NCBI GenBank assembly: GCA_037013495.1
Contig: CM072801.1
Span: 12,448,501-12,512,500, forward strand
Length of the DNA stretch: 64,000 nt
Direction: 5' to 3'
Source of the DNA: Hippophae tibetana
Lineage: Eukaryota > Streptophyta > Magnoliopsida > Rosales > Elaeagnaceae
Both the position numbers and the translations under genes were made by a program. The notes beneath the pieces are model-generated. The model ran no database searches and was not told where the DNA came from. It saw only the letters and a program-made list of their open reading frames with translations. Position 1 is the first letter of the stretch; each line of letters starts with the position of its first letter. Below are positions 47,855-61,060 of the stretch, one piece after another.

Positions 47855-50629
47855 ATGGTTGCTGCTGCTGCTGCTTCAGCATTTGTCCCAGTCTCTTCTG
47901 CATCTGCTGATTCTGGGGCAAAGAACACAAAAGTTGGAACTGCAAATTTGGGAGGGTTCAAGTCGAAATCTGTGTCTCAGGGATTGCAGGTGAAGGCAAA
48001 TGCCCAAGCTCCACCGAAGATAAATGGAACACCTGCTGGTTTTGTTTCTACTGGAGAGTCTTTAAATGTGAAGAACAGAGATGACATGTCATCACCTCCT
48101 CCACGAACTTTTATTAACCTTTTGCCTGATTGGAGTATGCTTCTTGCTGCTATGACAACTATTTTCTTGGCGGCAGAGAAGCAGTGGACGATGCTAGATT
48201 GGAAACCTAAAAGGCCTGACATGTTTATTGACCCATTGACATTTGGATTAGGAAGAATGGTGCACGATGGTCAGGTGTTCAGGCAGAACTTTTCAATTAG
48301 ATCCTACGAAATAGGTGCTGATCGAACAGCTTCTATACAGACGTTAATGAACCATCTACAGGTATCTTCTCTTTAACCTTACTTTTGTATTCTTGGAGAT
48401 ATAGTCTACTTATAGTTCCATGGTCATGAAAGTTGAAGCACTGATAAGTTTAAAGTGTTGCTAGCTCTGCATGCACGAATGTGTGCTATACTTAATCAAA
48501 ACCTTGCTCATTTCTTGTCTATCTTTTATTTGTTCTAGGAAACGGCATTAAATCATGTAAAATGTGCTGGGTTGCTTGGCGATGGCTTTGGTTCAACGCC
48601 AAGGATGACCATGAAGAACCTGATATGGGTTGTCACTAAAATGCAGGTTGTAGTCGATCGCTATCCGACTTGGTAAGTCCAAATTTGAATCATGTAGCTT
48701 CATACACTTGCAGAATTGTTGGTGATTATTTTATTCAGGGATCTGACAAGTTGAGTTTGATAAGTGGTACCTCTGGAAATGTTCTTTGGGTTTGAGCTTG
48801 CAATTTAAAGTTCCTGACATTTATTAGTTGGACATTTAAACTTAGGTTGATAGGCCTGGATTAGTCTCCGTCTATGGAGTACAGACTAGTACTTTAATGT
48901 TCATCACATCACATTTTTACCGAACAAATTCCCATTTACTTTGTTGAGTTGATGCTACTGCTTGAAATGGAGAGAGGGAGGGATCCCACTATACATGCCA
49001 GCTACTGCATACTTGTAATAGAAGTTGTAGTATCAAGTATTCAAAAAACTGGATCATGATTTGTAATGAAGGGTAGCTTTCCCCTGCTCTTTGGGTGAAA
49101 TCAAGTACTGTCAACTAGTTGAATGCCATTTATTTTGGCTGTTGTGAACTTTTGTTATGCTTAGATAGCTAAATCTTTTTGACTTTGTGCTTCTTATTTA
49201 TTTATTATTAATTTATTTTTGCTCTTCAGGAATGATGTTGTTCAAATAGACACTTGGGTTAGTCAGTCTGGAAAGAATGGTATGCGTCGTGATTGGATAA
49301 TCAGCGACTGTGAAACTGGTGATATTCTCACTCGGGCCTCTAGGTAACTTTACTTTCAACTTTTATCTTATTTAACTAGTTTTCTTGTCTCAATTGTTTT
49401 CTTCAAGACTGGTATGTTGCGGCAGAAGTGTGTAGTGGTACTGGTTTTGTATGGGATGTGTAGTGTACATTTCATTTTTATTTAAGCGGGTAACTTTTTA
49501 GTTGTCACTTTAGAACTAAATTTATATTTACTTCAGCATTTTTTGTATGAGATCAAATTGCTGATGAGAGTTCATATTTTGCTGGTTGGGTTTTTGGTTT
49601 TTTTTTTTTTTCAGTGTGTGGGTGATGATGAATAAATTAACGAGGAAGTTATCGAAAATGCCAGACGAAGTTCGAGAGGAAATAGAACCTTATTTTACAA
49701 ATACGCCTCCTCTTGTAGAAGAGGATAGTAGAAAATTGACAAAGCTTGATGATAACACTGCAGAGTTTGTTCGGACTGGTTTAACTGTAAGCCAATATAG
49801 CTTTTAAGCATTCTACGTCAAATTCTTCAAAGTGTATATAGCTTCTCATTCTGATGTATCTCTTTTCTTCTTATATCATACTTGCAGCCCAGATGGAGTG
49901 ACTTAGATATCAACCAGCATGTCAACAATGTCAAGTACATTGATTGGATCCTTGAGGTAGACATTATTCCCAGCATATCTTTCTGTCTCATACGAATTCC
50001 CCTCCTTTCAATCTGTGTTGTCTGGCAAGAATAAATAGAGATTGTGAACAAGAATAATCCGATTTGATTAAATTACGTGTCTTTACCAGCATCTGGTAAT
50101 GGTGTTCATCTATAGCATCAGAATGGGATAAATTCTGAGTTCTATTTATACTAAAAAAAAATCTCCACTGTCCCAACCTCAATGGCCTCCAACTTCAAAT
50201 ATGTGATTTTCTTGCTTTTCCTTGTTGATCATCCTGTCATAACTTCATGTTAAAATGAGATTCACTGTAGATTTTCTTTTTAGACAGACATTCTTTTAAA
50301 AAGTATAAACCTAGGGCTACATCAATCCATTAATCAAAACATGATTCTACTTGTTACAGAGTGCTCCTCAGCCAATCTTGGAGAATCATGAGCTCTCTGC
50401 CATGACATTGGAATATAGGAGGGAGTGTGGAAGGGACAGCGTGCTGCAGTCCCTGACTGCGGTCTCTGGTGGTGGTGTTAATAATCTAGTGAGTTCTGGT
50501 GGTGTTGAGTGCCAGCACTTGCTCCGGCTCGAGAATGGCACCGAGATTGTGAGAGGAAGGACTGAGTGGAGGCCCAAACATGCTAACAATCGTGCAATTG
50601 TGGATCAGCTTCCAGCGGAAAGCACCTGA
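47855..50629 (+). CDS. FATB: Palmitoyl-acyl carrier protein thioesterase, plastidial
   Basis: Six coding exons (47855-48361, 48539-48672, 49230-49343, 49615-49786, 49888-49956, 50360-50629) join in phase to 1266 nt, 421 residues, the usual FATB size. The enzyme hydrolyses saturated acyl-ACP (mainly 16:0) in the plastid stroma, releasing fatty acids for export. The N-terminus (MVAAAAASAF, Ser/Ala/Lys-rich, few acids) looks like a transit peptide. The hydrophobic LPDWSMLLAAMTTIFLA segment near residue 90 is a FATB hallmark. The hotdog catalytic region is intact: DINQH gives Asp316, Asn318 and His320; RREC gives Glu354 and Cys355, with the family's 35-residue His-to-Cys spacing. The start is ATG 47855; an open frame 12 bases further up begins only with GTG. 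No disruption is seen. Confidence 0.97.
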
Positions 50630-53600
50630 GATTCTTTGGAGTTGTTTTTAGCTGGAAAGATCACAATACTCTCTCTCTCTCTCTCTATCTCCGTTGTTTG
50701 TGTAGAATCCAGCTCATGTTTCTTGGATTTGTGTGTTTTCTTTCATTCTTTTTATATTCCCTTGGAATTAAAACCCATTGTAATTAACCCTTTGCACTGC
50801 CTCTCTCTCTCTCTCTCTCTCTTTACCATCTCTTGTCTAATGTCGCTTATGTTTGCCTAACCAGGTTGTGCTGGGCATCAAAGCTCAAGATAAGTCCAGC
50901 TTAATGGCCTTAGTTCATTAGCTGGGTAACTCTTCTATTTTTTAATATTCTTTTGGAATGTCGTCTTCGGTCTAAAAATGGGAAAGTTTATTTGTTAAGC
51001 ATTGGGCTACTTGTTTAGAACATAAATACATAACAATGATTTTATATTTTTTTAATTATTCAGCAATCAATAAACGTTTTATATGATCTGGATGTGCAAA
51101 ATTTTGAAGACTTGTATCTACTATCTAGACACCCATCTGATCGAGTGACATAGGGGATGTTGCTTGGTTATATGGCTGTATCACGGCATTGAAATGACCT
51201 AACATAACTCAATTATATAATATCATACAATATATTTAAAGAAACATTGAATAGTGACTTATCTTTTCTTGTGCATTAAAATTTCATTATTGTCATTCTA
51301 ATGAACGGGTGTATCAATTTCAATTTACCTGAAGAAATAGCACGGCTTTATCGCTTCTCTTGGTTCTGATGGGAGATTATTTGTGGTGTTTTTTTTTCTC
51401 CCAACGGGTTGCGTCAATATATTATAAAGTTATATGTGTAGTCCATTTGTCAGATTCACATGTCTTCGAGTATAAAAACAATTGACCAAAAGTGATACTT
51501 ATAACTTAAATGTTAATATGGTTTTATTTTTAATAACTCCAAAAAAAATATTTTAACGTTATGGAAAAAAAAATTATGTTGTATAATTTTTTTTTAACAT
51601 TATATGAAAAGTATATATAGTGGGAGTTAAAAATAAAATTCTATTTGTGAATATAGTTATATTGTGCAGTTAATTGTTGGGGTATTATTTGTGGTTCACT
51701 AATGGAGTTCATTGCGTAATTATTTAAGGTCGCTGATCATTACTCTTATGAAAATGAGATTGTCAAAGAAAGAAAAGTTGAACCGACCAAAATTGCAAAA
51801 ATATAGAGATTAAATAAAGGTTTATTCACCTATTCATGCATAAGAGTTCACATGATAATACCATATTAAAGGAGACCATTGCATCAAAATGTCACAACTT
51901 TTGTGCTAAAAGTTATTCAAAAGAGGCATAAAATATAACATGATTAACAATATCATGCTAAATTTAATACAATACTATCTATTTAATATGATATTATTCA
52001 CACGTTATTTTTTTTATATTATTTAAATTTATATTTTATTCTAATTATATATCTTTGATTAAAATTTCTTACAATTATATTTTCTTATTGTTAATTATTA
52101 TTTAATAATATTATTTGATTTTTTATTACATATAATAAATTAAATTTACTATATGATACAAATTAGTAAAAACATTTACTAGATATAACATAAAGCTAAA
52201 GTATGATATAAACTAAAACAATCATTTAATAATAGGAGAAATCATTTAATAATTTTCAAAAAATATTAAAATATTAAGAAAATATTTGAGTTATTTTCAG
52301 ATCATCGATCTTGACCTTGAGATCATTTCCCTTACTCTTGAGATCTGTTTTAAATAAATCGTAATTTTTCACTTCAAATAACTCTTCCATGTACTTTTAA
52401 TTGTGTTTTTTTTTTCATTTGAATGTAATATTTAGTTCATATATTTTTTTCTTAAGAATATAATTTTTACATTTATTATTATTAATTAATTAATAGTAAT
52501 ATATAATTAATTAATTTGTTCAATATAATAATTATTAAATAATTAATTAAAAAAATATTTATTTTATAAATTAATATATTTTTTAGTATAATATTTAATG
52601 TTATCCGTTAGAAAAGAAAAAAAAATATAGTACATTTTTTATACCAAAATGATACAATGGGTTGGAGATGATTCTAGGGTTGTCTTTTTTCCCTTACTAA
52701 ATTTACTCCAAGAAAATTGAGACACTTCTAAAACCACCACGTGTGTAAATAAAATCCAACATAAGCAGTATAAATGCGTGTCTAGATCTAGAAGACAGAA
52801 AGGCAAAAAAAAAAAAAAAATCTAAAGAGTAAATAAATTTTTATACCATTAAATTTTAATCATTGTTATAAATATATTAGTGAATTTTTATTTATTATTT
52901 TTGTACCATCAAATTTTCAATTTATAACAAATATACCTTCAGCATTAATTATTAATAGGAGTTCACGCTCTTGCGTGCATAAAACATTAAATACCTCAAA
53001 ATTAGACCACACCACGTGAACCAAACCCAACCAACTATCCACCCTTGCGAACCACACCCCCATCCAGTGACAGATCTTCTGAAGTACCGCATAAGCTTCT
53101 TTTACTTTCTCAGCTTTGCCCAATAATGATACCATCATATTGTCAACTCTCTATATCTTTGAAATAGTTGTGAAAAGACAACTTGAAAAATTTCCCAAAG
53201 CTCATCGGTCATGTCAAGCTCACAGAGGCTCCTACTGAATTTTCACAAAGTTAAAAGAGTTGAAAATCTCTCTTTCAACCATGAATTTGAAGAACATTAA
53301 TGCACAATTAGGATCAATATATTGAGAACATACTCTATTGGGAAGTTTCCACTGACAATCACTAAACCCAATTCTTTAGCTTCAGCTACAATCCAATATG
53401 CCATGATTTAGTATGTGGTTCGCAAGGGATGGGTCACTGGCTGATGGCAAGGGTGAGTAGTTGGTTGGGTTTTGGTTAGCGTGGTGTTCCAAGGTGGGTT
53501 TTGGTTAGCGTGGTGTTCCAAGGTGATGTTGTCTAAATTGGGAGGTATTTAGAATTTTACACATCAAAATGTTAATCCTCAGTAACAATTAACATCGATG

Positions 53601-54337
53601 GTATATTTATCATAAATTAAAATTTTGATAATATAGAAATAACAAATAAAAATTCAATAATATATTTATAACTATCCCTAAAATTTAATGATATAAAAAC
53701 CAATTTACACAAATCTAAAATATAAGTTTTAGGATTTGGTGTAGAGAATTTCTTTCTTTTTCCTTCTATATCAAACCACAAGCCATTTTTTATTGTTTCT
53801 TCTCCTTTAAAGCTCTTCTAATGGAGAGAAAGACTTCTATAAGAATTGACTCTCTTGCAAGTAATTTTTTTAAACTATAGTTTAATAAAACTATCCACAT
53901 TTATGGTGTTTTTATCTAGATATTAGATCTAGGGTATTATATTCTCCCATAAATTTACTTAATATAATTTAAACATATTTTTATTTTTATTTCGACACAT
54001 TCTTTCCTATAGATCAAATCTTACATATAGATCTATTAGTTTATTCATTAAAGATGATGGTATTATGTCGACGAAATACATGGAATCAATAAAGTTGGTC
54101 GGCACAGCTACACTTATTGAGACAATCCAGGCAAAAAAATAAAAAAATCATTAGTGATGACAAATACTACTCGTGCTTACATCGGAACGATCAAGAATGA
54201 TGCTTATGTTGAGTTCTCCATTTTATCTTCAATTTCAACAACAATAAAAGATAATAGCTTGTGAATTAAGGACAGAAATTTACCTCAAACAAGAAGAGTT
54301 CTGAATAATAAAAAAATGAAAATGTTCAATGAAATCT
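50630..54337. other. Spacer between FATB and the DUF1767 gene
   Basis: The FATB 3'UTR with CT runs occupies roughly the first 250 bases. After that it is AT-rich, with a possible PPR-gene remnant at 52917-53430 (listed separately) and a direct repeat of GGTTTTGGTTAGCGTGGTGTTCCAAGGTG near 53465 and 53498. The two genes converge, so both 3' ends face this spacer. Confidence 0.5.
52917..53430 (-). pseudogene. Possible decayed pentatricopeptide-repeat (PPR) gene fragment
   Basis: On the minus strand MVSLLGKAEKVKEAYAVLQ resembles part of a PPR repeat. AYWIVAEAKELGLVIV lies upstream in the same direction near 53400. The frame between them is broken by stops, and the rest of any such gene is missing. 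The match is by eye and weak. Confidence 0.3.
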
Positions 54338-57300
54338 TCACCTTCCTCTTCCTCTTCCTCTTCCTCTTCCTCTCCCTCTTCCTCTCCCTCTCCCCCTCCC
54401 CCTCCCCCTCCCCACATAGTCACTCCCATCATCTCTTCTGTAGTTGAACATGCTCATTCTTATGTCTACTGCTCCCTCATCATGATCAACATTTCGTTCC
54501 TGAAGAAGGTACAGTATAATGATCAAATTTATCAATTTAACTAGTAATATTAATAATGAAAGTGATGATGTCGATAAATTAGTACATATAACAATGATGA
54601 TGACGGTATCAACAATCGTGTTAAGTTACTCAAACATGCTAGGATACTGACATGAGAGTCTTCCAAATTAAATTGATTTTGTAGCTGCCTTGCAAGATCC
54701 TCATCAGAAGTGTCTGGAATCTTGTCACCTTTGAAGGTCTTAGCCCCAGCTTTTCTCTCCTCCCATTCATCAAGGGTGAATACTGCTTGTTCGTTCTGTC
54801 TTTCCTTCCCCCTGTTTCTTCTACCTTTAAATTGCCGATCATTTTGGTTTTGTTCGCTCATTTTCTGAAGGAGTTTTTGTGTGGCTGCTTGATTTTGAAC
54901 AGGGACAAACTCGATAACTGTAGACATAATGATTACATAAGCACCATAATTAAAAAAAGTTAAAAAAAATATAAATTGAACAAACAAAACGGAATGCAAG
55001 CAGGAAAACAAAATAATATCAAGGAGCATTCCACTTATCTCCTTTCACAGATGTTTCATTTAATTTTGTCAGTTGAGCAATTAGTCCATCTTATATAACC
55101 AATAATGAGAGTATAAAAAATAAAAGCCAAATAGTTACACTCACCTGGATTGGAGTCTGTTAACAATACTCCTATCCACAAGACATTATTTCCCAAAAAC
55201 ATAATGAAAAATTAGCATATCCAAATCCCTCTCACGACTCAAAATAGATGGAAGAAAAACTGGTTTAAAATGAAGTGGTTTGATTAAAAGTAGTTTTTAG
55301 AGAAACATTTAGAAGTTTGAGATGAAGAGAAATACTATAGTCACACAAATTTGCACCTACATTTATACTAACACTGATTATGAGGTGACAAGTGGCCAAT
55401 TTTTCTTGAAAAAAGTTATTTCATTTCCAAAGTCATGAGCCATGTGTTACACCATAATTGATGTGATTGCAAATTTATGTAACCCTAGCAATACTCTTGG
55501 GATAAAAATATTAGAAGTGATTTTAAATAGCACTTTAACAATTATTGTAGGATAGAGCATGCCTTTAAAATTACTTCTACTAAAAGTAAGTATTAATTAC
55601 TTCTCTTAAAAGCACAAATAGTGCTTCTTGAACTTTTGAAACCACTTTTTATGGAGATTGTCAAACACCTTTGAAAGCGCTTTGATCCATTTGAAAGCAT
55701 TTTCAACCAAGAGGAAAAGCAGTTCCAAATGGACCCAAAGTATTCTCCAAGCAACACTTACTTTCTTTTGGCCTTGTTTGTGAGCTACTTGGCTTCTCTT
55801 CAGTTTTGTTGGTAGAAGAAGATGAATTCAGTTTGCCATCCATGTGACTCTCTCTAAAATTAAGATCATCTTGTTGTCTTTCCATCGCCCTGTAGTCGAT
55901 ATTTCTTTCAGCCGCAGCAGGTCTACTACTATTAAAGTTAGAACCATATACACCTGCAACAGTTTGCTCATTACAGACAAATGCAAGCATTTAGTAACTA
56001 TATGTGCACAGGAAGCTTATTTCACAAATCACATAGAGCAATCCTTCAGCTTAATTTATCTATCTCTGCTTATAAAGTCTTCAGAAAGAATAAAGGAAAC
56101 TGCCTCTAAATCATAAATTTAAGACTTCATTAAGTTTGATAACATAGGTTTCAAACACATACATGATATGCTTATAAGAAATACTCATGGGACAGATCAT
56201 AAAAGGAAAAATATTCAACATAATTTTGGTTTGTCTTTTCTCTGTCCTCTAAAACTTTTTTATATTAAGAAATTTCAATATTAATGGGATAAGGCAACCA
56301 ATTCATATGTCAACCAATTCTTTAAGACAAAGTCAAACCCATTATGCAAAAGTGGTAACAACCACCTTAACTGCATTATGAATTATAATCCATGAAAAAC
56401 CTTGACAAAAATATCGGAAAGTTTTTTTCATTGTTGAGAGGACTCACCTTGCTGAACAAAACGATTTTGGGGAGCCCCAATTTGAAACTTCTCAAAAGGA
56501 GGAGGACCAGTTCCATCACTTTCCTGCGATAGCCTTAGAGATGAACGAGAGAAACCCGAATATTTACGATTCATCTTCCATTCCTCATAAAGTGATGGAA
56601 CAATACCACCTACTACAGTTATCACTTTTGAACTCAAACACACTATGCCACTACATAAAATCGCTTTATTTTCTAAACGGACCTGCCAAGCAAGGAGCAA
56701 TAACAAAAGATGTCAACAACTAGAAACTATAAATATATTCCAACCAATCATAAGTTCATATGACAAACTGAAGAACAGGAAACACATTAAAGACTCGTTT
56801 GGATGTACTTATCTTAGAATTGGTTTCAACTGAAGTAATTTGAAAGGAATGGTTTAGTCAGAAGTGGTTTCAAGAGAATCATTAGGGGTGTGGCATAAAA
56901 TTGTTAGATTTGATTCTCTTAAAAGTACAATTAGCACATCTTTATTTAACTAGACATTGTCAAACACCATTAAAGTGCTTAGATACATATGAAAACACTT
57001 TTAGCATAAAAAGCACTTCCAAAAAGGCCCTACATGTAAAATAAAATCTAGTGGAAAATACAATACACAGATAAACACATACATTTAACTCAAAAATACC
57101 TTTGTACCAGGAACAATATCATCGGAAATTGAGGGGATATTAAAGAACTCAATAGCTGTTATCTCAGTATGCCCATCTGTTAACCTAAATCTCAGAAGTC
57201 GTCGACTGCCTGAACCTGTTGAGAAATCCTCTATGGTGCTTCTGGATATATCTTTCACTGAAGATATCTATCCCATACCACACACATAAAAATAAAAAAA

Positions 57301-57606
57301 TTCGATAACGTTCTTAAATTAACAAAAGGAAAAACAAAAAGGGACGAGTACCTGAAGGACTTTGGGGCCAGGAAGATAAGAGGACTTGTGAAGCGTTAAA
57401 ATGTCCGGCAATGACTTACCTCCGATAGATTTCAGGTCCAAGTTTGAGAGCTCCGACTCAACCCCATCTGCGATTGTAAACGTGTCGTCGGCCAAAGCGG
57501 ATTGGACGATGATGGTGGCTTTTACTTGATCTAAGTCCCTGAAGCACCATCCTCTGCTTCTTAGGGTTTCTAACATAGGCTCTAAAGCACTGGAACCCTC
57601 CTCCAT
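54338..57606 (-). CDS. RMI1_N/DUF1767 protein, TDRD3-like, with C-terminal Gly-Arg tract
   Basis: Exons on the minus strand: 57606-57352, 57267-57100, 56682-56448, 55953-55762, a candidate 12-nt microexon 55156-55145, 54917-54652, 54499-54338. Phases agree and give 429 residues (425 if the microexon is skipped). The N-terminal ~145 residues (LETLRSRGWCFRDLDQVK, then SLPDILTLHKSSYLPGPKVLQ, then RLLRFRLTDGHTEITAIE) match the RMI1_N/OB-fold domain of RMI1 and TDRD3, which binds topoisomerase III. The middle is low-complexity with FTLDEWEERKAG and EDLARQLQNQF. The C-terminus is twelve Gly-Arg dipeptides directly before the stop, a likely RNA-binding or methylated RGG-like tail. No Tudor domain is seen. 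The closest Arabidopsis relative I recall is At5g19950. Role (nuclear, TOP3-linked or RNA-linked) is inferred from the family. Confidence 0.88.
54341..54412 (-). repeat. Coding microsatellite for the Gly-Arg tail
   Basis: A GGN-AGR hexanucleotide run encodes twelve GR pairs. On the plus strand it reads as repeated CCTCTT grading into CCTCCC units. Confidence 0.9.
55240..55740. repeat. MITE-like sequence in a DUF1767-gene intron
   Basis: It contains CTTCTCTTAAAAGCACAAA, GTCAAACACCTTTGAAAGCG and, at its right end, GCAGTTCCAAATGGACCC. The same ordered blocks occur at 20958-21088 and 56791-57030. Exact ends are uncertain. Confidence 0.5.
56791..57030. repeat. MITE-like sequence in a second DUF1767-gene intron
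   Basis: It begins AGACTCGTTTGGATGTACTT and ends GCACTTCCAAAAAGGCCC, so the ends are roughly complementary (GTTTGGA and TCCAAAA). The interior has TTCTCTTAAAAGTACAA and TTGTCAAACACCATTAAAG, as in the other two family copies. Confidence 0.5.
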
Positions 57607-60339
57607 TCTCAGTGTCTTTCTGTTTGAGGTTTCTTTATTAGTTTAACTGCGAATGTTTCGTCACTTCAGCCGAGCGCTCCGTACAGATTATTTCCGGGCT
57701 TAAGGGGAAGTGGAAGTAATTAATTTGCATTTATTAATACTGTTTTTAATCCATTCGGTTTATAAACCAAAATTTTTAGGGTTTGATGAATAAATTCTTG
57801 ATAAACAAATCAATCTTTAAATCTATAATTATAAAAATAATATTATATTTATTAATTTTATGTATTTTTATTATTAAATTTTTTTTTAATATATTATTTT
57901 ATTTTAAATATTACCTATTTTATTTAATGTTATTAATACTATATTTTTATTATTATAAATTTTAATTTTTTTTTATAATTTTAACTTTTTATATACTATT
58001 AAACTTTATCAAAAAATATATATTATATTTTGGATCTTATTTATAAATATAGTTTGATTTATATAAATATATTTAATAAAAAAATTCATTATAATATAAT
58101 TATGATATATAAAATATTATACAAATTAAGTTCTTTAACGTTAAACAATCAAAATATTATCCATACTTTCTTATAAATCATCCATTAATTTTTATCAAAA
58201 TTATAGTACATCATTGTTTTGGAGCATATTAAGTATTTTTTATATAAAAAAATTCATTTAAAAAAAAAAGAGTAAGCAAAGTACTTTTTTTTTAAGCGGT
58301 AGAATTTTTACAATATTTTTCTCATTATTAAAAACTATTAACTATATTGTACTTAAAATTTGTGACTTATCAATTTTTAAGAATATAATTCTATATTGAA
58401 TCGAAATTTTTAATATTTTTATTAAGTGCGCTTATTTAGTAAGTAAATTAACTTATATATATATAATGTATAATTAACTTAAATTTATTAGATTTAATTT
58501 CATAATATTTTTAATACATTTTAAAAAATATGTGTTTTTTTATCGTCCTAAAAAAATAAAAATATATTTTGTTACTGTAACATTTAAAAATAAAATAACC
58601 TTAATAACTGAATTATTTATGAAACAGATACGGTTTATTTTGTGAAATTTTTCTTGTGATAGATTTTTAAAAAACTTTTATTCTCTTTTTATATATATAT
58701 ATATATATTGTGATTTGGGACCATAAAAATATCGTCCATTCTATTTGCTGGGACTCTACTCACTATGCATCTGTGACTGTGAGTGATGACATAGTTAAAG
58801 TATGGAGCATCGGATCCGGTAGTAAAGATGGAATACATTCATGAGTTGAGCTGCACCACTAAAACTTTTTTTTTAAGTAGACATAACAGTTTAAATTTTT
58901 TAATGTTATTAAAATAATTATATAAGAATAATAATGTATATATTTATTAATTTATAATAAAAAATAAACTAACAACATTGTTAATGTTTTTATATATAAA
59001 GCAAATATGACATGAGCATCAAAAGAAAAAATTACAAACAACAATTGAAGCTTCTATTACACATTTGCACCAAAGGAACTTCCTTTATATAGTGACTTTG
59101 CTCTTGATTTTCTTCTTAGAAATGTAGTCTTCTTCTTCTACACTCAATTTTTGCATGTCTGATTTTGTAAGCCATTTGTTCCATAAATCTCAATAAGATT
59201 ACCCGCTTTCATTTACCTTATTCACTTAATCTTCCCAACTATCTTATATTGAATTTAAATTTCTCTTTATCCATCAAAAACCTTCCATCTACCCATTACG
59301 ATACCTGCTATTCTTTTTAAATTTTAGCTTCTTCTTGATAAATATTCTACTACCCCTTATTAAGAAAACATTACTTTTTCTTCAAAAACATTTAGAGTTC
59401 TTTTATTCCATGGGTATATCCCAAAGTTCTTTCTCTCCTTTGCATGAAAGCTGATCTCTAACTTAATCTTTAGTTTTTTTAACCCATTCTCTTCCCACTT
59501 TCTTATCTTTTCAAATATTTCTTTCTTTGGTTCAAATTCATCCTTTAGAAATAATAATAATAATTTTAGCTTTTTGATCTCTCTCGTTTAAAAGTAGAGT
59601 CTTCTTCTTCTTATAAGTCTTTAAAACTACCTATTAATCTCAAAAAACCCTTTTGTCTCGTTGAAGTGGTTTAGATGAATAAAAACATGATCCAAATTTG
59701 TTCTTCTCTTGTAAGATATATGTGAATGTTGACAATATTCGTGAACAAAACGATTAAATATAAGTCGAATAAACTTTCAAGCTACACAATTACATGTTAT
59801 ATGCATATACTTGTTCTTATACACATTAGAATATGTGTTATACACTTAAAAATATTTGATATATACATTGGTCAATCGATCGAATGGATTGGATCCATCG
59901 ATGATCGATCATATACGATCTATGTCCTATTGGGTTAATTTTCAAATCAAGTTGGGTTCTATCGATGATCAATAGAGAAATGGATTGATCGAGGTTCGAC
60001 CGAAAGCGATCTACCTCATCTCGGGTTTAATTTTTTTGTTGGATTGATCGAAAAGGGTCTCAATTGATTGAACATATAAGGTCGATCGATCGAGCCTAGA
60101 CTGAATCAATCAAGCGACGATAGCTTCAACTTATAACATATTTGATTACCCGAGCCAAAATTTTCTTTTACCATGCTATCCCCATTTATTATCGATCCTC
60201 AAAATATTTCATGGAAAAAATGATAATTGCACTTTAAACTTAGGATTAGGATTTCATCTTTTTTTATATAAAGAACCTAATGCTACATATTTTAGTTAAA
60301 CACGTTCATTATACTTTTCTAATCATTTTTGTACTCTCT
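57607..60339. other. Promoter side of the DUF1767 gene, then AT-rich spacer
   Basis: The first 100-150 bases (57607-57720) are less AT-rich and would hold the promoter and 5'UTR of the minus-strand gene. From there the DNA is extremely AT-rich. A (TA)n run sits near 58690-58708. 59040-59690 is CT-rich. A patch rich in GATC/CGAT words lies at 59865-60110. No gene is supported. Confidence 0.5.
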
Positions 60340-61060
60340 TTCTCAAAACATTTTGCAAAAATAAGATCATATTTATTTAAGTTTCTTTCTTTAATTAATT
60401 TGTCAAATATTGGTGGTTATATTTAATTGATTAATAAACCTATTTAATTTATGATATATGTTCATATTTCTTTTTTAATACGTTCTTGAATTCTTAGATC
60501 AAATAATTGTATGTGTAATATCATAATTATTTGATTTGGTCATTTAACTTTAAATAAGGTATCTTTATTGAACCTATATATGCTTAATTTGCTTATTATA
60601 TGGTTGTTAGATGATTTAAAATTAACTAATATATTCTCGAATCTTTTAATTAGGTTTATTCATTATTGAATCTGCTCTAGGATACATTTTTCATTTGTGT
60701 TATTGTGCTAACTTTTAAGGTTTTAACTGAATGTGTTTGATTGCTCATGTGACTTAAGTTTATCAAAACATTGATCCAGATTCGAACACATTTGTTGTGA
60801 AGAATGTGAAGGAAAACATCAACTTATAAGTAGATTACTTGGTATCTTGGAGGGTAGTTTACGTCCTACTTACTTTTATAGTAAATAGTTAATTATATTG
60901 GTGGTTTTCCTCTAAGTTATTGGTGTAACTTAGCTTGTTTCAACATAAAATATCATGTATCAAATATTTATTTATTTTTGTATTATTTTATTTATACACT
61001 ATTACATGTCTAATCTTTTGTGAAATTTTAATTTAATATAATTTGATTAATTACCTATTA
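60340..61060 (+). repeat. Dispersed LTR-like repeat, copy B
   Basis: It is collinear with 31590-32384 (plus the repeats after it) in blocks such as ATTTAAGTTTCTTT, TTAGATCAAATAATTGT, ATCATAATTATTTGATTTGG and AATATCATGTAT. It ends in CTCCTTCTAATTAATTAG, as copy A's flank ends in CCCCTCTAAATTAATTAG. Confidence 0.55.

Noticed and set aside
54329-54544. Plus-strand poly-Ser/Pro frame
   Set aside because: Complement of the Gly-Arg microsatellite in the DUF1767 gene.
57783-57965. Leu/Ile/Phe-rich 60-codon frame resembling a membrane peptide
   Set aside because: Chance translation of extremely AT-rich DNA.
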